Of a DNA stretch of 64,000 nucleotides, positions 62,134 through 64,000 are shown piece by piece. Origin of the DNA: UBA8106 sp913052135 (lineage in GTDB: Bacteria; Acidobacteriota; Vicinamibacteria; Vicinamibacterales; UBA823). Below the pieces are notes generated by a model. It was not told where the DNA came from. It worked only from the letters and a program-made list of their open reading frames with translations, and did no database searches. Position numbers and translations under genes: made by a program. Within the stretch, counting starts at the first letter, position 1, and every line of letters starts with the position of its first letter. The stretch covers positions 10,212-74,211 of the forward strand of contig CAJXDY010000006.1 of assembly GCA_913052135.1 (NCBI GenBank). Reading direction: 5' to 3'.

Positions 62134-63282
62134 TTAATCGATTACATTCCATTCTCGTGTAGGTTTGCTGGACACAAAATTAGTATCATCCGTGGTAGGT
62201 TCGTTCCTAGGCAATCTGTCATAGGCGTATTTTTGGACTTCTCTGGCTAATTGTTCGTCGGAAATGGGAGTGGGTTGACAGTGGAGCTTAACCCAAAGCC
62301 TCAGTAGTGGATCGGCTAAACGATAACGTTTCTGCCTCACTGTGACCAGGTCAACATCATCTAACCAAGAGAGATAATCTCTTGTTGATCCGGGAGTTCG
62401 TCCAAGTCTCCTAGCTATTTCCGTCAATTTTAGAGGTTCCTCATTAGCTAGAATCTGCACGATTGCCTGAAGCACACCGTAACCACGTGCTCGGTGCAAC
62501 CTTAATTCATATTCGAAGCGACACTGGGCCCAGAGCGAGGCTCCCTTTGAGAGTTGCGTCGCAAGGGCGGCAACCGGGTCGAATAGGTTAGGCTCTTGTG
62601 AAGCCTCCATGCCTTCGGCAATTAATCGAACGTAGCTTGGCCGTCCAGCTGTTAGCGCATGGATAGACCTGGCCAATTCGTCACGAGAAATGTAATTGTC
62701 AGAGGTAGGAACAGTTGCTAAAGCATTTCCAACCTCTGCTGGTGTAAAAGCTGGAAGATGTACAATTTCGAATTGAGGAGATGCATCTCGCAGGAGTCTT
62801 AGTGCTCGGGTAGTATAGCGTGTACTCAAGACAAATCGGTTGTGGCTATTCCGAAGTGTTTCGATTAGTTCCTTCAGAACAAGTCTTAAGCCAGGGAAAT
62901 TCTCGAAAGTCCTTAAGTCGAGAATTTCATCTAGCAAAAAAATTGCTGGATTTGTAGCTGAGGGACGGGCCCTATCAAGGAACCTGAGTGCTGCTTGAAA
63001 CGCTTCTCGTGTGGAAAGAGCTTCAGAGAATTCAGTTTTCTCGTTTATTGCGTTGAAAGGTGAATTTGCAGTGAGGGACCGCAAAAAGTGTTCTGGAGTG
63101 GTAGCAGCTTGCTCAACATCCAGGTATTGAGAACGCTCATTACCGAGTTCGCGTTGAAGTTCCAAAAGGAGTGCTGTGCGACCACTGCCGCCTAGCCCTA
63201 ATACAATTGGAATTCTTGGCGGATCCGCTTCAATGGCCGAAAGGAGGCGTCTTTTAAGAGTCGGCCTTTCGATCTGAGTCAC
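62134..63282 (-). CDS. P-loop ATPase with C-terminal winged helix (STAND-like)
   Basis: A 382-residue ATPase of the archaeal-ATPase/STAND type. Walker A reads GLGGSGRTA (G29-T36), with Arg at the usual Lys position (R35). Walker B is AIFLLDE (D118, E119). An RFVLSTRYTTRALRL segment follows. A C-terminal winged-helix domain begins near residue 265 (RAIVQ-like, with LTEIARRLGRTPGSTRDYLSWLDDVDLV), and PLLRLWVKLHC after it is typical of this family. It is convergent with rnc, two bases apart. The partner or target is unknown. Confidence 0.82.
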   Translation of the reverse strand: MTQIERPTLKRRLLSAIEADPPRIPIVLGLGGSGRTALLLELQRELGNERSQYLDVEQAATTPEHFLRSLTANSPFNAINEKTEFSEALSTREAFQAALRFLDRARPSATNPAIFLLDEILDLRTFENFPGLRLVLKELIETLRNSHNRFVLSTRYTTRALRLLRDASPQFEIVHLPAFTPAEVGNALATVPTSDNYISRDELARSIHALTAGRPSYVRLIAEGMEASQEPNLFDPVAALATQLSKGASLWAQCRFEYELRLHRARGYGVLQAIVQILANEEPLKLTEIARRLGRTPGSTRDYLSWLDDVDLVTVRQKRYRLADPLLRLWVKLHCQPTPISDEQLAREVQKYAYDRLPRNEPTTDDTNFVSSKPTREWNVID

Positions 63283-63415
63283 TCTTGCTTATCTCCAAGT
63301 GTTGATTCAAGTCTAATCAAGAAATCAATTCGATACGGTTAGGATACGAAAAGGTAATTCAACATTTGGCACCCCGGCTCAACGAATAGAATTTAAAAAA
63401 GGGTGACGCAGTTTG

Positions 63416-63558
63416 TCAATGTGAAAGAATAACATTGTTAAAGCGCGTTCTGCCGAACCTCTAAAAATGCAAGTGTTTTTTGGGAAATTCTTTTTATTAC
63501 CAGATTGGCTTTTCCTGCAATTTCAAATAAAAACAAGGTAGTTCAATGTGAAACAATA
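63416..63558 (+). repeat. Two 16-base direct repeats upstream of purA
   Basis: TCAATGTGAAAGAATA (63416-63431) and TCAATGTGAAACAATA (63543-63558) differ at one base and are 127 bases apart. The second lies about 15 bases before the purA -35 hexamer, so they could be operator sites. Confidence 0.5.
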
Positions 63559-63573
63559 GCAATAGCGGCTTTA

Positions 63574-63601
63574 TTGTCGTCTACAGTGTACATGGTACTA
63601 T
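63574..63601 (+). promoter_or_regulatory. Candidate sigma-70 promoter for purA
   Basis: TTGTCG (63574-63579) and TACTAT (63596-63601) are 16 bases apart, with the purA ATG 32 bases downstream. Confidence 0.45.
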
Positions 63602-63633
63602 CTGAATGCCTATCTGATAAGGAATCTTAGTTG

Positions 63634-64000
63634 ATGAATTTAGCGGTTCTTGGAGCACAGTGGGGCGACGAAGGAAAGGGTAAAATCGTCGATTTGCTGG
63701 CACCCCGATTTTCAGTGGTTGCTCGCTATCAAGGTGGTCATAATGCTGGGCATACGGTTTACGTGTCTGGTCAGAAATTTGTTTTACATCTCATACCCTC
63801 TGGCATTCTGCATCCAGAAGTCACATGTGTTATTGGGAACGGAGTGGTTATTGATCCAACGGCCCTGCTGGAGGAAGTCGAGAGCTTAGCTGAAATCGGT
63901 ATCACCGTAGATGGCCGGCTATTCATTAGTGAGAAGGCCCACGTAATTTTACCGTATCATCGAGAATTAGAGTTGATGTTTGAAGCTCGTAGGGGAGAAA
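63634..64000 (+). CDS. purA: Adenylosuccinate synthetase, 5' part (runs off the window)
   Basis: First committed step from IMP to AMP, using GTP and aspartate. The visible 122 codons read LAVLGAQWGDEGKGKIVDLLA, the P-loop-like start of PurA, followed by RYQGGHNAGHTV (with the catalytic His) and HLIPSGILH, then VIGNGVVIDP. These are the canonical first blocks. ATG 63634 is preceded by AAGGA about 11 bases upstream. The gene is cut by the window end, so it is partial and not broken. Confidence 0.96.
   Translation, partial: MNLAVLGAQWGDEGKGKIVDLLAPRFSVVARYQGGHNAGHTVYVSGQKFVLHLIPSGILHPEVTCVIGNGVVIDPTALLEEVESLAEIGITVDGRLFISEKAHVILPYHRELELMFEARRGE

Larger units (their letters stand above)
63283..63633. 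other. Intergenic region between the ATPase and purA
   Basis: A 351-base A/T-rich gap between divergent genes. It holds the paired 16-base repeats and the purA promoter candidate. No RNA gene was recognised. Confidence 0.5.

Overview
The window is gene-dense core genome of a Gram-negative bacterium. I see no insertion sequence, prophage, CRISPR array or rRNA operon. Kdo/LPS genes (kdsA, kdsB, kdsD, lapB), lolA, and a murein-recycling set (nagZ, ldcA, mpl) indicate a diderm envelope with meso-diaminopimelate peptidoglycan. The mix of a b6f-like bc complex with a giant multiheme cytochrome, a glucose-6-phosphate isomerase of the transaldolase-fusion type, 2-oxoglutarate:ferredoxin oxidoreductase, and NHL-repeat and HEAT-repeat proteins suggests Acidobacteriota or a related phylum. 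That placement is inference from gene content. Base composition is moderate by eye and uniform, with no obvious transferred island.

Layout. 1-2900: translation/RNA operon rpsP-khpA-rimM-trmD-rplS-rnhB with short overlaps. 2900-4860: small membrane protein, a TenI/ThiE-like protein, a RodZ-like protein. 4860-11030: a GHMP sugar kinase divergent from nagZ-ldcA-mpl-pxpB-pxpC (murein recycling plus 5-oxoproline use). 11040-17520 (minus): rplM-rpsI-rpsB-tsf-pyrH-frr, then thrC, tRNA-Ala(CGC), a rhodanese-like protein and lolA. 17520-18060: a gene-free gap. 18060-21860: M24 peptidase, accB-accC, a canonical thiE. 21890-24690 (minus): two sodium symporters. 24880-25820: folD. 25830-34305 (minus): cytochrome c, serA, kdsB, pyrG, kdsA, kdsD, lapB, coaE. 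34635-42535: a TCA-cycle block icd-mdh-sucC-sucD-korA-korB, then ndk. 42556-43350: a DUF2905 protein and dcd. 43440-49941: HEAT protein, Rieske protein, cytochrome b6-like protein, long subunit-IV-like protein and an octaheme cytochrome c, closed by a clear terminator. 50016-55922: glcD-glcE-glcF and pgi. 55904-64000: LysE-type exporter, NHL protein, initiator tRNA-Met, ftsB-like, cutA, VTT-domain protein, cystathionine gamma-synthase/lyase, an RNase III with an extra N-terminal domain, a STAND-like ATPase, and the 5' end of purA.

The best leads for new biology are the b6f-like respiratory module with its membrane-tethered octaheme cytochrome and HEAT partner, the apparent DUF2007-RNase III fusion, the GHMP kinase beside the murein-recycling operon, and three genes whose -10 box lies so close to the start codon that they may be leaderless. 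Promoters and small structures were found by eye and are weaker calls than the genes.
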